A stretch of DNA of 64,000 bases from Ceratothoa steindachneri (lineage: Eukaryota; Arthropoda; Malacostraca; Isopoda; Cymothoidae). The stretch lies in assembly GCA_963969495.1 (NCBI GenBank), contig OZ018335.1:87251256-87315255 (forward strand). The letters run 5' to 3'. Below the pieces are notes generated by a model that ran no database searches, was not told the DNA's origin, and saw only the letters and a list, made by a program, of their open reading frames with translations. A program made the translations under genes and the position numbers. This document shows, in pieces, positions 22,529 through 33,189 of the stretch. How positions within the stretch are numbered: the first letter of the stretch is position 1; every line of letters starts with the position of its first letter.

Positions 22529-23604
22529 GTACGCGCTCATGAAAGGGAAGTAAGGAGAATACTGAAGGACAGAAAAATAGATGAAGGAAGAATACTGAGT
22601 GATGCAGATTAGAAGAAAGAAGAATACAGATGAAAAGAATGGTAGACAAACCAAGAATACAGTGGAAAATAGAAGCAGAAAAGAAGAATACCGAGGGTAA
22701 GTAAACAAAATAAAGAATAATACAGTTGAAAAGAGAAGCAGAAAAATAAGAATGTAGATAGAAAGAGAAGCCGAAGAAAGAAGAATACATATAGAAGGTG
22801 AAGTCGAAGAAAGAAGAATGCAGATGGAAATAGAAGGAGAAGAAAGAAGAATAAAGATAGGAAGAGAAGGAGAAGAAAGGAGAATACAAGCGGAAAGTTA
22901 ACTAGCACAAGCCGAAAGAAAAGAGAGAAGAAAAAGAAAGATTGCTCGCAAATGAAAGGGCATTGAGCAAGGATCAGTTGGAAGTCAAGGCAGTTTTATC
23001 CTGGCCCGGACCTAGGATAGTGCTTACGATGAAAACCAGGCAAATGGAATACGATGGATGAAGAAGGAAGTATGGAAGCGGTAGACCCTTATAAACACCG
23101 TCAGATGGTAGAGTCGGATAACGAGTATCCCCAACACTCAGGAGCCTTCCCCCAGAACGAAACGTCCACGGCGTTATATTTAAAACCCCAGTTCGCCGTG
23201 ATAGCGCACCTATTAACGATGTCTTAAAGGAACTTTCCCCCGAGCCCATTAGAGAGAATCCAAACGTTATCTCCCAGGTTAGCTTGGTAAATGATTACGA
23301 TGAGACTCCTTTTCCCCTCACTTATGCATCCATGAAACAGGCCGCCCTAGCCATAAGGTGGAGATTAAAGTTAGTAAGTTGCCAAAAAAAAGGTAGTACA
23401 AGTACGTTGGAATTTCATTACCAGTTTTTAACATACTTAGGTAGACACAATAACCAGAATAGTCGACTCATTCGCTGTAAAGTATTAGTCATCGAACACC
23501 ACTTTAATATTAATTATATCAAAGGTGCCGATAAGGTCAAGCAACTAAAGCCTCTGTATAACTTGAGCCGAAACCCCATCGAGGGTTATTTCATCGCACG
23601 GTAA
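22340..23604 (+). pseudogene. Gag-coiled-coil / RNase H relic of the older LTR element
   Basis: At 22347 the frame reads VHRFYQQAQALRLRGKELVA, homologous to the start of the intact frame at 53782. A Glu/Lys/Arg-rich coiled coil follows, interrupted by a stop and a (GA)n tract. The last part (23284-23604) has the RNase H-like tail YASMKQAALAIRWRLKLV, then HHFNINYIKGADKVKQL. The same unusual junction of Gag-like start and RNase H-like end is therefore shared with the younger element, with many lesions. Confidence 0.75.
22478..22524. repeat. (GA)n microsatellite
   Basis: About 23 GA units inside the purine-rich coiled-coil coding relic. It is probably an expansion within Glu/Arg codons. Confidence 0.95.
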
Positions 23605-24001
23605 TCTTAAAACCATTCTTTTTTTTGTTGTTCGTGTTTTGTGTATATATTTAAGGTCTTAAGGTTTAGAAGTGTAAAGAAGTAGATGGTTAGATACCAC
23701 TTAAGAGCCAGCCTCCTTTTTTTCTTTGTGTAATCGATAATTCGTTTTTGTTTTTTTCTTTTAAATGTGGTGTTAGAAGACGTACCCAGTAGGCTCGCGA
23801 GGCCTATGTCGATCATCTGCTTTTGTACGTGCGCGCGTGTGCGCAAGAGATCAAGAAACTTAAATTAATATAATGGTTGACTCAACTAACAGGCAGAATC
23901 AGTATTATGTTCTAAGACAAGTAAGTTTGCTTTTGTCGATAATTTTGTTTGTTTGTTTTTGGTTTTGTTTTTCAGTGGAGTCCCCCTCCCCATTAATCTC
24001 T

Positions 24002-24034
24002 TCGAAGGGAAGAATGTAAGGAAATCAATATCCC
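24002..24034 (+). promoter_or_regulatory. polypurine tract and start of 3' LTR of the older element
   Basis: CGAAGGGAAGAA precedes TGTAAGGAAATC at 24015. This matches the TGTAGGG start at 15073, so the older element probably spans 15073 to at least here. Only about 20-30 bases of LTR similarity follow before a different element begins. Confidence 0.55.
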
Positions 24035-24330
24035 GCGAGACGAAAACTATCGATTCGAGAAAGAGCTTATGCAAGGATAGAACAGGGAGTGCTAGCCATA
24101 ATTTGGAGGATAAAGAAATTCATTCAAGTTCTATTGAATAGGTCTTAAGTTTAACGTCGAATCCGATCACCGGCCTCTGTCATATTTTCGTAACAGCAAA
24201 AGCCAGAACGGCAGACTCATACGATGGAGTATATTGTTAATGGAGTACCAATTTACCATAAAATATATAAAAGGCTCCGATAATTGTCTAGCCGATAACT
24301 CGAGCCGAAACCCAACAGAGGGCTAGTTAA
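24035..24330 (+). pseudogene. Gypsy-type RNase H fragment
   Basis: In two frames the strand reads YARIEQGVLAIIWRIKKF, then SDHRPLSYFRNSKSQNGRLI and FTIKYIKGSDNCLAD. This is the classical RNase H end of Ty3/Gypsy polymerases. It is more canonical than the tail in the neighbouring non-autonomous frame, so it may come from a fuller relative. Stops and one frameshift make it dead. Confidence 0.8.
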
Positions 24331-24507
24331 ACTCCCGTTCGTCCTAAAACCAATATATTTTTTGTCTTATTTTAGTATGACGGTTAACCACTGTAGTTTC
24401 CTTGTAACAGTCCTACTTGGAAAAAAATTCTAAGATATATGTTTTTTTGTTGTAGTTTTTTTTTCCCCCTTGAATTCTCCCCCTTACCTTCTTTAGGAGG
24501 TAGGAAA

Positions 24508-25743
24508 TGTGTGTGAATAAATATTACGAGAGCAAACAGACGATAGTTTGTTTATACAGCGTCAACAGTTACGCTCCACATGTGCTAAGACCTCCCCCGT
24601 CCCCCCCGTCCTCTCTCTCATTTTCCCCGCTGGCCCAAAGACTTTTCAAGCGTCTCTCACAAAGAAGGATTTGAGTCAGCAGATATCGTAGTCCGTTAAT
24701 ATAAACAGAGGAAGGTGGGAGAGCCTTTAGAATGAAAATCTATAAACAGGCTCACTGTCCCCTCCAATTGTTTGTCTATTTTCGCCAAAGAGACGAAATT
24801 TCCCTTTCTCCGTACGTAAACCAGAGGGGCCGAATTCTCACAACATTGTAAATTTATGCCCTATGAGAGAGGCTAACTGTGGGCCTTCGTCTCCCCTCCA
24901 CTCCCTCCAGGGGATAATCGATCTATATATAGTTCGATCTTGAGAAATTAAAGGAGAATCCGCTTCTCAATCGAGAGGAGAAGTGAAGTCACTGAGTCAA
25001 ACAGAGAATCAAGAAGACAGCTGGAACCAAGCGGGATTTCCCCTCTCGAGGCCGTTCCTTTGGTCGCTTAGAAGAGTAGACCAGTGGTATCGAGACCCAC
25101 TCTCATACCATTCTTGTCCAGAGAAATCCCTTATCTCAGTTTTCTGAATAAAAACAGAGATACTCCTAAACATTGAGGAATACCAATGTGAGGTCCCACT
25201 CGAGAAAAGATTTACCTCTTGGTCAAGTCTCATCATCGCGAAGCCCGAATTTATAACAGAGGGATGCTGTTTTCTCAACCATCCTCACGGCCGCGAGAAA
25301 AGCTCCACTACAACGTGCCTCTAATCATCTCATCAGGAAAGTTCCCGTTCAAGGTCACCCAACTGAAGACTCCCTCTTAGTTAAAGGTAAAAAGAACCCA
25401 AAACTTATTCATGTTTATTAGTTACTATTCCGTACGAAAGGCGTTTTTGAGTCAACCATCGCGTATTAGTCTTTGGTATTAATATTTTTTATTAGATCCT
25501 CTTATTATACCATTAGTATATTTAAATTTTTAATATTTCATTTTTTTATGTAATTAAAAGTATATTTTGGTCCAAGTTGTTTAATTAGATCCTCAAACGC
25601 GGCAAATGCCAATAGATATATAATATTACCAATTGTCCCTGGATAAAGAACCAAATTAAATTAAAGCAATCTTAGACAAAAGTGGAACGGATTTACTCAT
25701 GTACGAATCAAACGTAAATGCGTACTCGGCCGTAAACCATGAC
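24508..25743 (+). mobile_element. LTR relic following the RNase H fragment
   Basis: A polypurine tract (AGGAGGTAGGAAA) ends at 24507 and is followed by TGTGTGTGAATAAATATTACG. The body has C-rich and CCAGAGAAATCC-type motifs shared with the LTRs at 52-57 kb. It ends near CCATGACA at 25743. No second LTR or target duplication was found, so the boundaries are approximate. Confidence 0.5.
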
Positions 25744-25953
25744 AATATATACTGGGTTGTACTACGTAGGGAAAATGAAAGATTGATTGGATCCAGAACT
25801 TTTGTTATTTGAATAACATTTTAAAACTGACAATTGTTCATGAAATAGAGAGACACTGTATTTATAAGTTTTATTTGATAAAGAAATATACGACTGGATC
25901 TAAGGAAAACAAACCGGAGCTAATATTTACATTTCTCTCCTTTGTGCTGGAGA

Positions 25954-26175
25954 TTATGGTATCTGCTTTGACCAGTTAATATGGTGACCCATCTTAATTA
26001 AGCCTGTGGACGGCCAAAGCATTATTTGTACATACATATATACTGCATTTTGATGTTGCTTAATTCTTAAAGAGATATTTTTAGAAGTTTGACCGACATA
26101 GAATAAATTGCAATCCAAACAAGGTATATAATATATTACAGTATTACCGTTCCTTGAGCTGTGTTTTATTAACAT
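25954..26175 (-). pseudogene. GIY-YIG domain fragment of a Penelope-like element
   Basis: YYIPCLDCNLFYVGQTSKNI and LRIKQHQNAV form the GIY-YIG nuclease core found at the C-terminus of Penelope-like reverse transcriptases. Only this end survives. The RT part is not present upstream. Confidence 0.75.
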
Positions 26176-26230
26176 ATTTTTAAAATTACATATTTTTAAA
26201 TTACATATTTTTAAATTACATATTTAAAAA
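26173..26230. repeat. short tandem repeat, about 15 bp x 4
   Basis: Units of ACATATTTTTAAATT recur four times with small changes. Confidence 0.85.
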
Positions 26231-26464
26231 CTACATTTATATCAAATTGTTTTAACATTGGTATTTCTTTTCCTTGCGGTTTGCTGGATTCATCTCATCA
26301 TTCTTTCGCGTTCATGAAAGATTTATATACATTGTATATTCACCGCGTGTTTATCTCAACCATTCTTTGTCCTTGGAATTCTATATTAATTTCTCTTTCT
26401 TTCTTAGTCCCGATCGACCTTGCGAAGCTACCTTAAAAGTCTGTTTATTCGAAAGGTTTTGTCT

Positions 26465-26637
26465 TCCGCGTAGCCGAGTGGTCTACCGGACGGTTTAATT
26501 GAGATCAAAGCGTTGCTCGCTGCCTTAGTGTGCACGGTTCGAATCCAACCCCTGTATGAAATTTTTGCGAATTAGGAAATAACATTTCCGAAGGAAAATT
26601 ATCCTGTTTTTCTGTTTCTTGCGGTTTGCTGGATTGA

Positions 26638-26639
<2 letters not shown>
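26465..26639 (+). mobile_element. tRNA-derived SINE (Leu/Ser type)
   Basis: An A box TAGCCGAGTGG at 26471-26481 and a B box GGTTCGAATCC at 26536-26546 are spaced as in a class II (long-variable-arm) tRNA. An unrelated body follows, ending TTGCGGTTTGCTGGATT. TAGCCGAGTGGTCTA resembles the D-arm of tRNA-Leu. No acceptor stem forms, so this is a SINE rather than a tRNA gene. A tail fragment of the same family is at 26262-26293. Confidence 0.75.

Positions 26640-26677
<38 letters not shown>
26640..26677. repeat. (TA)n tract between two SINEs
   Basis: Nineteen TA units lie exactly between the two SINE tails and may be the tail sequence of either or both. Confidence 0.95.
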
Positions 26678-26680
<3 letters not shown>

Positions 26681-26796
26681 TCCAGCAAACCGCATGAAAT
26701 AGAAAAACAGGATAATTTTTTGTAGGGAAGTATATTTCCTAATTCGCAAAAATTCCATACAAGGGTGAGATTCGAACCGTGCACACTGAGGCAGAT
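26678..26796 (-). mobile_element. second SINE copy, inverted and 5'-truncated
   Basis: The reverse complement of the SINE at 26465-26639 runs from its tail (AATCCAGCAAACCGCA) through the B box complement near 26767 and stops before the A box. Similarity is about 85-90 percent by eye. Confidence 0.75.
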
Positions 26797-27077
26797 TTTT
26801 TCTATTTAAAAGTGTTGTTCCTCTAGTTTTTAAGTTAGTAAATGTTACGTCATTTTGTAAAGTAAAAAAAATAATTCCACAAACTATAGATCTATTAGTG
26901 TAATGTTTGTTCTATGGTTAAATTTTTGAGTCAATTTTAAAGGCGGAATTGTGGTTTACTTGATTATGCCATTAATTATTGATTTCACTATTGCATCATG
27001 TGGTATGAGTCATGACAATTATGTTCGTAAAATAATATCGCCTAAATGTCCGCCAAGGCTTCGGCGGCACACCTTCA

Positions 27078-28116
27078 TTAGATGGTAAAAATTTTGATGA
27101 CGTCTCTACATAGTTGCTCCTCGATCTCACCAATATGCCTTATTATCTCATCCTTCAGCTGTTGAATTTTTGTTGGCTTGTTGACATAGATCTTACTTTT
27201 GAGATGACCCCAAAGGAAGAAATCTAAAGACGTCAAGTCACACGATCGTAGTGGCCAATTGACCTCGCTGTTTCGAGAGATGATGCGACCTGGAAACTTC
27301 TCATTCAATAAAGCCAATGTTGCATTTTCTGTGTAGCATATGGCGCCGTCCTGTTAAAACCAAAAATCTTCGACATCCATAGAATTCAATTTAGGCCATA
27401 AAAAGTTGGTTATCATGGCACGATATCACTCGCCTGTCACCATAACAGAATTCCCGGCATCATTTTCGAAGAAATACGGCCCAATGATTCCGCTAGCAAA
27501 TAATGCACACCAAAGAGTGACCTTTTGTGGATGCAGTGGCTTTTCAACAATCTTCCTGTGATTTTCATCAGCCCAAATGTGACAATTTTGCTTATTAATG
27601 AATCCACCAAGATGAAAATGGGCTTCATCACTAAAGATAATTTTTGCGAAAAATCATCATCGGCTTGTCTTTGCTCGTGCACCCAATTGACGAATGTACA
27701 GCGCTTCAAATGGTCAGCAATCTTCAGTTCTTGTGTCAATTGAATTTTGTAAGCGTGTAGAGACAAATCTTTTGTCAAAATTCGAAGTAACCTTGTTGTG
27801 GAGAGGTTCAATTCCTGCGCGCGATGACGAATAGAGGTGTCTGGATCTTCGGCCACATTCGCGCGCACTGCATCAATGTTTCAGCTGAACAGCGTAAACG
27901 AGCACGCACCGGCGTTTTCATATCTGCCACCGACCCCGTTTGTTTGAATTTACGAACAACTTTCCGAATTGCACTCTCGGTTGGTCGATTATGTTGACCA
28001 AAAAAATCGCGAAGTGCCCGAAATGCGTTTCTGTTTGAACGTCCATTTTTGTAATAGGATTCGATAACTTTAACACATTGTTCGAGTGTTAAACTTTCCA
28101 TGGTTAAAATTGCCAA
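27078..28116 (-). pseudogene. mariner-superfamily transposase, nearly complete but broken
   Basis: Starts at the ATG ending at 28116. An N-terminal helix-turn-helix domain (TLEQCVKVIESYYKNGRSNR, then RKVVRKFKQTGS) is followed by a second recognition region (RHRAQELNLSTTRLLRILTK). The three catalytic carboxylates are recognisable: FSDEAHFHLGGF near 27640, QDGAICYTENAT near 27340 and CDLTSLDFFLWG near 27220. Two frameshifts (near 27870 and 27650) and two in-frame stops (near 27435 and 27355) inactivate it. A TIR-like end may be the GGTGTTCCAATTACATGG complement at 28192-28212; the left end was not found. Confidence 0.88.
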
Positions 28117-28739
28117 AGACTGAAGTTGTTAAATCTGAAATAAAAGAAAAAAATCATTAGACGCTTAAACTTAACTCAGATTTAAATTCGGTCCATGTAA
28201 TTGGAACACCCTTTACATAACTTAATTAAAGATAACTAGCCTGAATTCCAAAAATGTCGCTCATGTTTTAAGAATGTGATCGAAAATTTCATGTTGCTTA
28301 CCTAAGAACTGTTAGTGGGAGGAAAAGATCTATAATCTTATAAATGTCCGCCCACCTCATGTTGTGCTAATCAATGTCATATTTAAATGGCAGAACAATA
28401 TGATCGTCATAAAGTGGTAGATTATTATTTACCATACGTGTCTTTTGGAATAACTTAGACTTCAAAAGACATGTAAATGACTTAGATTCAAGACTATTAA
28501 GCAACTCGGTCATAGAACGAAACATGAGACTTAGATCAAGAGAAAATAACGTACGACCTAAATGAGATATTTAAATGGTCGGTTACATGGCAGATGTATT
28601 TTACTCTTAAAAAGTGCAAACTAATCCAAACAGCTATCGAGGTATTAATTTCGATCAAACTCAAGTGTTCAATGCACTGCATCTATGTAGCTAAAGAAAA
28701 AATATTGCCCTCGGTTTTGTTGCGAGAAATTTCGATTAT

Positions 28740-29210
28740 AAAAGTAGAGAAGTAGTCCCTTTATTCAAATTTCTCTTTGGAAAACAATTCAAATCTTCAG
28801 CTCAATTATGCTCTCCATATCTTCCAAATTATATAGACTCATTAATAAGAGAAGAGCCCATAACATTATATCAGATCTGCGGAACAAACCATATGAAGAC
28901 AGAATTAGAGCATTGAAACTGTTCTCGTTTGAAGATAGGCGTTTTGGCGACCAATTAATAGAAGTTACAAAATTATGAATGGTTTCGATAATATTAAATT
29001 TTATTCACTTTTTGAACGCAATAAAAACATTTTTACAAATGGAGATAAAATACAATTAATGTGTTATCAGACGACGGTCTTGGGCAAACCTTTTTACTTA
29101 TAAAATCACGTCAATTTGGAATTCTCTGCCAGCATTTTTAAGGGAAATACATCGATAAACATGTTTAAGAAGTTGAAAAAAACATTTATTTACCTATTTA
29201 GTGCACGAAA
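28740..29210 (+). pseudogene. CR1-like LINE 3' coding fragment
   Basis: Several frames give ISDLRNKPYEDRIRALKLFS, EDRRFGDQLIEV, KIMNGFDNIKFYSLFERNKN and INMFKKLKKTF. This is the order seen at the C-terminus of CR1-type reverse transcriptases. It is 5'-truncated, as is usual for LINE copies. The mariner at 29412 lies just downstream. Confidence 0.75.
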
Positions 29211-29411
29211 TAGAACTTTATTTAATTCTTCAATACAAAAACTCCATGATAGACCTGCCTATCCTACCTTCACAACTCTTACACGACAAACTCTTACACA
29301 GTTTTGTTTCTCAATTTTTTTTGTTTAGTTTGGATAGAATTTTTATTGATCGCTATTCACAAGTATTTCTCCAACGCTTATACACTAATTATTTCGTTCA
29401 TTTTCCAAAGG

Positions 29412-30357
29412 TACGAGGGGTGGTCAATAAGTTTTGCTAATCGGTAGGGCAAAACAGAGGAAGGAGGATGGCTGTTTGAGGGGGTGTTATCACAAGTTAT
29501 GACAAGTCAGGACCTGCAGCCGCACGATCCCGCCTCGTCTATTTAATAAGCAGTAGCTGATCGCAGATCGTCACTCACAAATTTTTCAACAATGGACGAG
29601 GTTGAGCACCGCGCAGTGATCAAATTTTTGACCAAGGAAGGCAAGAATGCAAAAGAGATCCACGAACGCATGGTTGCAGTGTACACCGACACCGCCCCTT
29701 CCTATGCAACCATTGCTCGCTGGAATAGGGAGCTCCGCCATTAGCGTGAGTCCCTTGAATATGATTCATGTCCAGGACACCCGTCAGACGTGACCAACGA
29801 GGACAATGTGGCCCGTGTGGAGAGGACAATCCTCGAAAATCGAAGGGTAGAGGTCGAAAAAATCCAGCGAGAACTTGGAATATCACATAGGAGTGTTATC
29901 AACATCATCCACGACAATTTGGCCATGACCAAGGTCTCTGACCGTTGGGTTCCTAGAAACCTCACGAAACCTCACGCCCCATGATAGATTTCAACGTCGT
30001 CAAAGTCCACAAGGCTAGAGTTACACAAGCTGCCCTGCGAGAGTGCGGATTCGAGGAGCTCAACCATCCACCTTACAGTCCAGATCTGGCCCCTAGTGCC
30101 CGCGCTTTATTCCGGTAGCTCAAGGTTGCACTGCGTGGACGCCGGTTTGGGGACGATAAAGATGTCCAGTTCGCCGTCCAGGAGTGGATTGAACAGCCGT
30201 CGGGAGATTTCTGGTTGTCGGGAACTCGAAGCCTCAGGGACAAGTGGCGCAGGTGCATTGAAGTTGAGGGTAGTTATATTGAAAAATATTGAAACACTTT
30301 TCCTCATATCTCGTTTCCTTATTTCCGAATTGCAAAGCTTATTGATCACCCCTCGTA
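29412..30357 (+). mobile_element. mariner internal-deletion derivative with both ends
   Basis: The left end TACGAGGGGTGGTCAATAAG and the right end CTTATTGATCACCCCTCGTA (30338-30357) form terminal inverted repeats of about 20 bp with a TA at each edge. At 946 bp it is about 300 bp shorter than expected for the family. Compared with the copy at 4237, the catalytic middle is deleted near 29995. Confidence 0.92.
29592..30292 (+). pseudogene. mariner transposase, internally deleted
   Basis: Begins with ATG at 29592 and follows the protein at 4417 through the helix-turn-helix region, with a stop near 29744. It reads RWVPRNLTKPHAP before a break at about 29983. It resumes with VHKARVTQAALRECGFEEL and SPDLAPS, then RSLRDKWR. 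The segment with the first two catalytic Asp residues is gone, so no active enzyme can be made. Confidence 0.88.
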
Positions 30358-32075
30358 AGTTTAAGTTATCTTATTAATTATTGGTTCGTGTACTTTTGGA
30401 TGCCTGAAGTTAACATTTATATAACCTAGAAGTCTCTTTCCTGAATTGTCCGCTGTTTTCTATAGAAAATTTTTGTTTGTAAAATTTAAGTAATCAGAAA
30501 GAACTGTTACCTTTTGTCTAATAAAGCAAAAAGCTAAATCTCTTCAATAATATATATATTGATGTCTTTCTTTATCTTACTACTTCGTTTTTCTGAATAA
30601 AATAACGTTTCTAACTCTCCCTCAAGAGTTATTCTTCTAAAAATTAAAAACCTAAATTCTCCAGTATGGTTAATTTTACTACTTTTTTCCATATCTACGT
30701 AATAATGATAGAAACCTTAATTGTACCTATCTACCATTATTACATGTTTGCGTACAACACTTTCCTAAATGCTGTTCACTCTCTAATGCAGCCCTGTCAG
30801 AGAATCCTTAAAAAATATCTCAAAGTTGATTCAGGCTCTCCAACCTTTATCTTTTCAAATGCATTCCGTATCTCTAAAATAGCAACCTACGCTCGTAAAA
30901 CTGGTTACAAAGATAGTTAATATACACCCCGTCTCCACATCATAGAACGCTGAGGGAATGTTGTTAATGTATGATACTCTTCCACAGAAAACCTTTGCCG
31001 CACCTATTCTCGGAAGATTTACCGTAAACGCTACGTTCCTACGCTTTTATTTCAGCTTTCTAATCATTCAGTTGTATCCAGCCTGGATTTCTTCAGAATT
31101 TGTATACAAACTATTAGTACCAAAATGCATAATATGATGGTTGTGTGCGTAATTAATTCATGAAATGGTCGAATGAATCGACTATTTCTCCGGGATATTA
31201 GTATATCCTCCGTCGCCTTGGTATCCTTTTACAGAATTTTCGAAGTTGACCCCTAGTAATAGAGTCACTTGCAAGACGATTCTCAAAATCATCCTTATTC
31301 AGAACAGATCCTAAATGCGAAAACCTAATGGCCATTATTAGTGCCAATTTTATCTTTGGCTAATTAGGTGGAGCTCCCCAGAGTTCGAATTAAAAGCATT
31401 GCCCTTCTTTCTTTCTACCGGTTATCTCGAAATTCAAACCATTTCAACACTGTTTGATATTCATATCCTCTTGCATCTCCACCTTCCATTTTATAACCAC
31501 AAATTAAATTTCGAGTTGAAATTAAGCTCTGAATTAAACATTCAATCCGTATGATATGCTTTGCTTTAGAATGCTTGCATTTTGCCGCCTTTCCTTGCCA
31601 ATAATTCAGAGGGAATATTTGGTAAATGCAACGCAAATCTTCAGTCAGTAGTTCCTAAAAGTCATACTTACATATCACAAACTAATAACAGAGTTAGATA
31701 GTATGGTTGCTTATCTTTTAACGTTCTTCTAAAGCTAAATATCTAAATTGATGATTTCGCCTGACAATTTCTTAAACACTTTTAGGAATAGCTGGCCTAA
31801 ATTCCTTTTAATACTTAAAGTTGCATCATCTACGCCATAGTATTATTTATCTTATTGCCGCATTCATCAACGATTTCGAAACTCCAAGCAGCACTTAACC
31901 ACTTCATGGATTGTCATGGACATGAGTAGAGATCCGCAAGCTTCAATAAGTTAGGGAAGCATCTCTAACTCGAACCATTTTATTTCTCTCATGTATCTCT
32001 TTGTCGTTCTTATGATTAAATTTATAATATATTTTGTGATTATACTATATTTATGCGAAGATATTTTATAAATCA
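30358..32075 (+). other. mostly unassigned; weak LINE-like fragment
   Basis: The frame at 30666-30920 contains IETLIVPIYHYYMFAYN and QRILKKYLKV, loosely like the C-terminal region of Jockey/R1 reverse transcriptases. A LINE remnant is possible but not firm. No gene is seen elsewhere in the stretch. Confidence 0.35.
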
Positions 32076-33189
32076 AGGGAGGTCTGGCTAAATTTGATGT
32101 TTTGTACAACAGAAAAAAACGGCGCAACATCTAAGTGAAAATAAATGTATTTTGAAAGTTCAAATGTCAACGTAACCACTCTCGGTTTGGACCGCGGTCT
32201 CTAGAAGACTCCGAATCTTGCCGCCATATTACTTACTGTGTCCCTGGGAAGATCTTTAAACATCTCCATGATCTTGGCTATCAGCTTGTTGTTGATGTTG
32301 CAGGACAGCCGTTGGTGTCTTTCGCACCGCGCCTCACATATAGTAATAATCTATTGGATTGAAATCCGTATAATTAAGAAGAGAGAAAGTGTCGCTAATG
32401 AAGTCGTAAAAACTCTCCTACAACACCGTTTGACTCCTTCCCGAAAGTATGACCTTCCATCAGCAACCTTATCCATCAAGGGTTTAACCACAGTCTACAG
32501 TAGCTCTAAAATAGCTACAATAGCGCTTTTTTATACATGGCACATCGCAAGAAATGTAAGCAAGCCATATGGCGTTTTAGGTGCTGTGAACTTGTTCTGG
32601 GAGACGTTCTATTCGTTGGAGAAGACCCAGATTGCCCCCTGCTCAACATGATATTTCAGCATGTTCTGGAGCTTCTTCGACTTCATCAATCGGTACTCTT
32701 TTGTTATTTGCGCCTCTTGTTCGATTAATAGTGAAGGTCCTCATTCATGACAGGTCTATGGTGTCAACCACAACAACAAGTTCTCTCACCAAAGCCCATA
32801 TTCTCTTGCTTAGGACTTCCCTTACCTTATTCTGCAGTTGTTGAATGAATTCCTAGGAAAGAAAAAGGTGAGAACCTCTGTTGTGCCCAACAGTTTCGCA
32901 GTCTCAGTTGCAGCTTCACATATCATGTCTTACAACCTTTACAGTGTTCACGGAGCACTGATCAGCAATCATAACGCCGCCATTTTGATTCTTGGTGTGA
33001 ATCATCAGGATGCAAGTAACTCTTTTCCAATCTTCGGATGGCTTTAACTCCTCCATGTAAACTAACCTTTTCTGAAGTAAAACTACCATCTGTATGCTCT
33101 TAACGCGATTGATTGTTGACCTGTAGATCTGGCCGTTTCTGAAAAAGGAGACATTAAAAAATCATCAAATTTAATCAGGACATCCTGTA
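32076..33189 (-). mobile_element. Tc1/IS630-type transposon relic with inverted ends
   Basis: The ends pair: GGTCTGGCTAAATTTGATG near 32082 against the complement of CATCAAATTTAATCAGGAC (33163-33181), with about five mismatches. The minus strand, full of stops, shows FNPIDYYYM in place of the usual SPDLNPxDYxxW. It then shows a spread of residues (TPTAVLQHQQ, RSLLETAVQTESGY) that matches the C-terminus of IS630/Tc1-like transposases. The copy is very old. Confidence 0.6.

Noticed and set aside
22304..22908. Hydrophobic, Phe/Leu/Ser-rich membrane proteins on the minus strand
   Set aside because: They are antisense shadows of the purine-rich coiled-coil coding relic and its (GA)n tract.
26465..26550. 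Functional tRNA gene, suggested by strong A and B boxes
   Set aside because: No acceptor stem or anticodon arm can be formed and an inverted copy lies next to it, so a SINE fits better.
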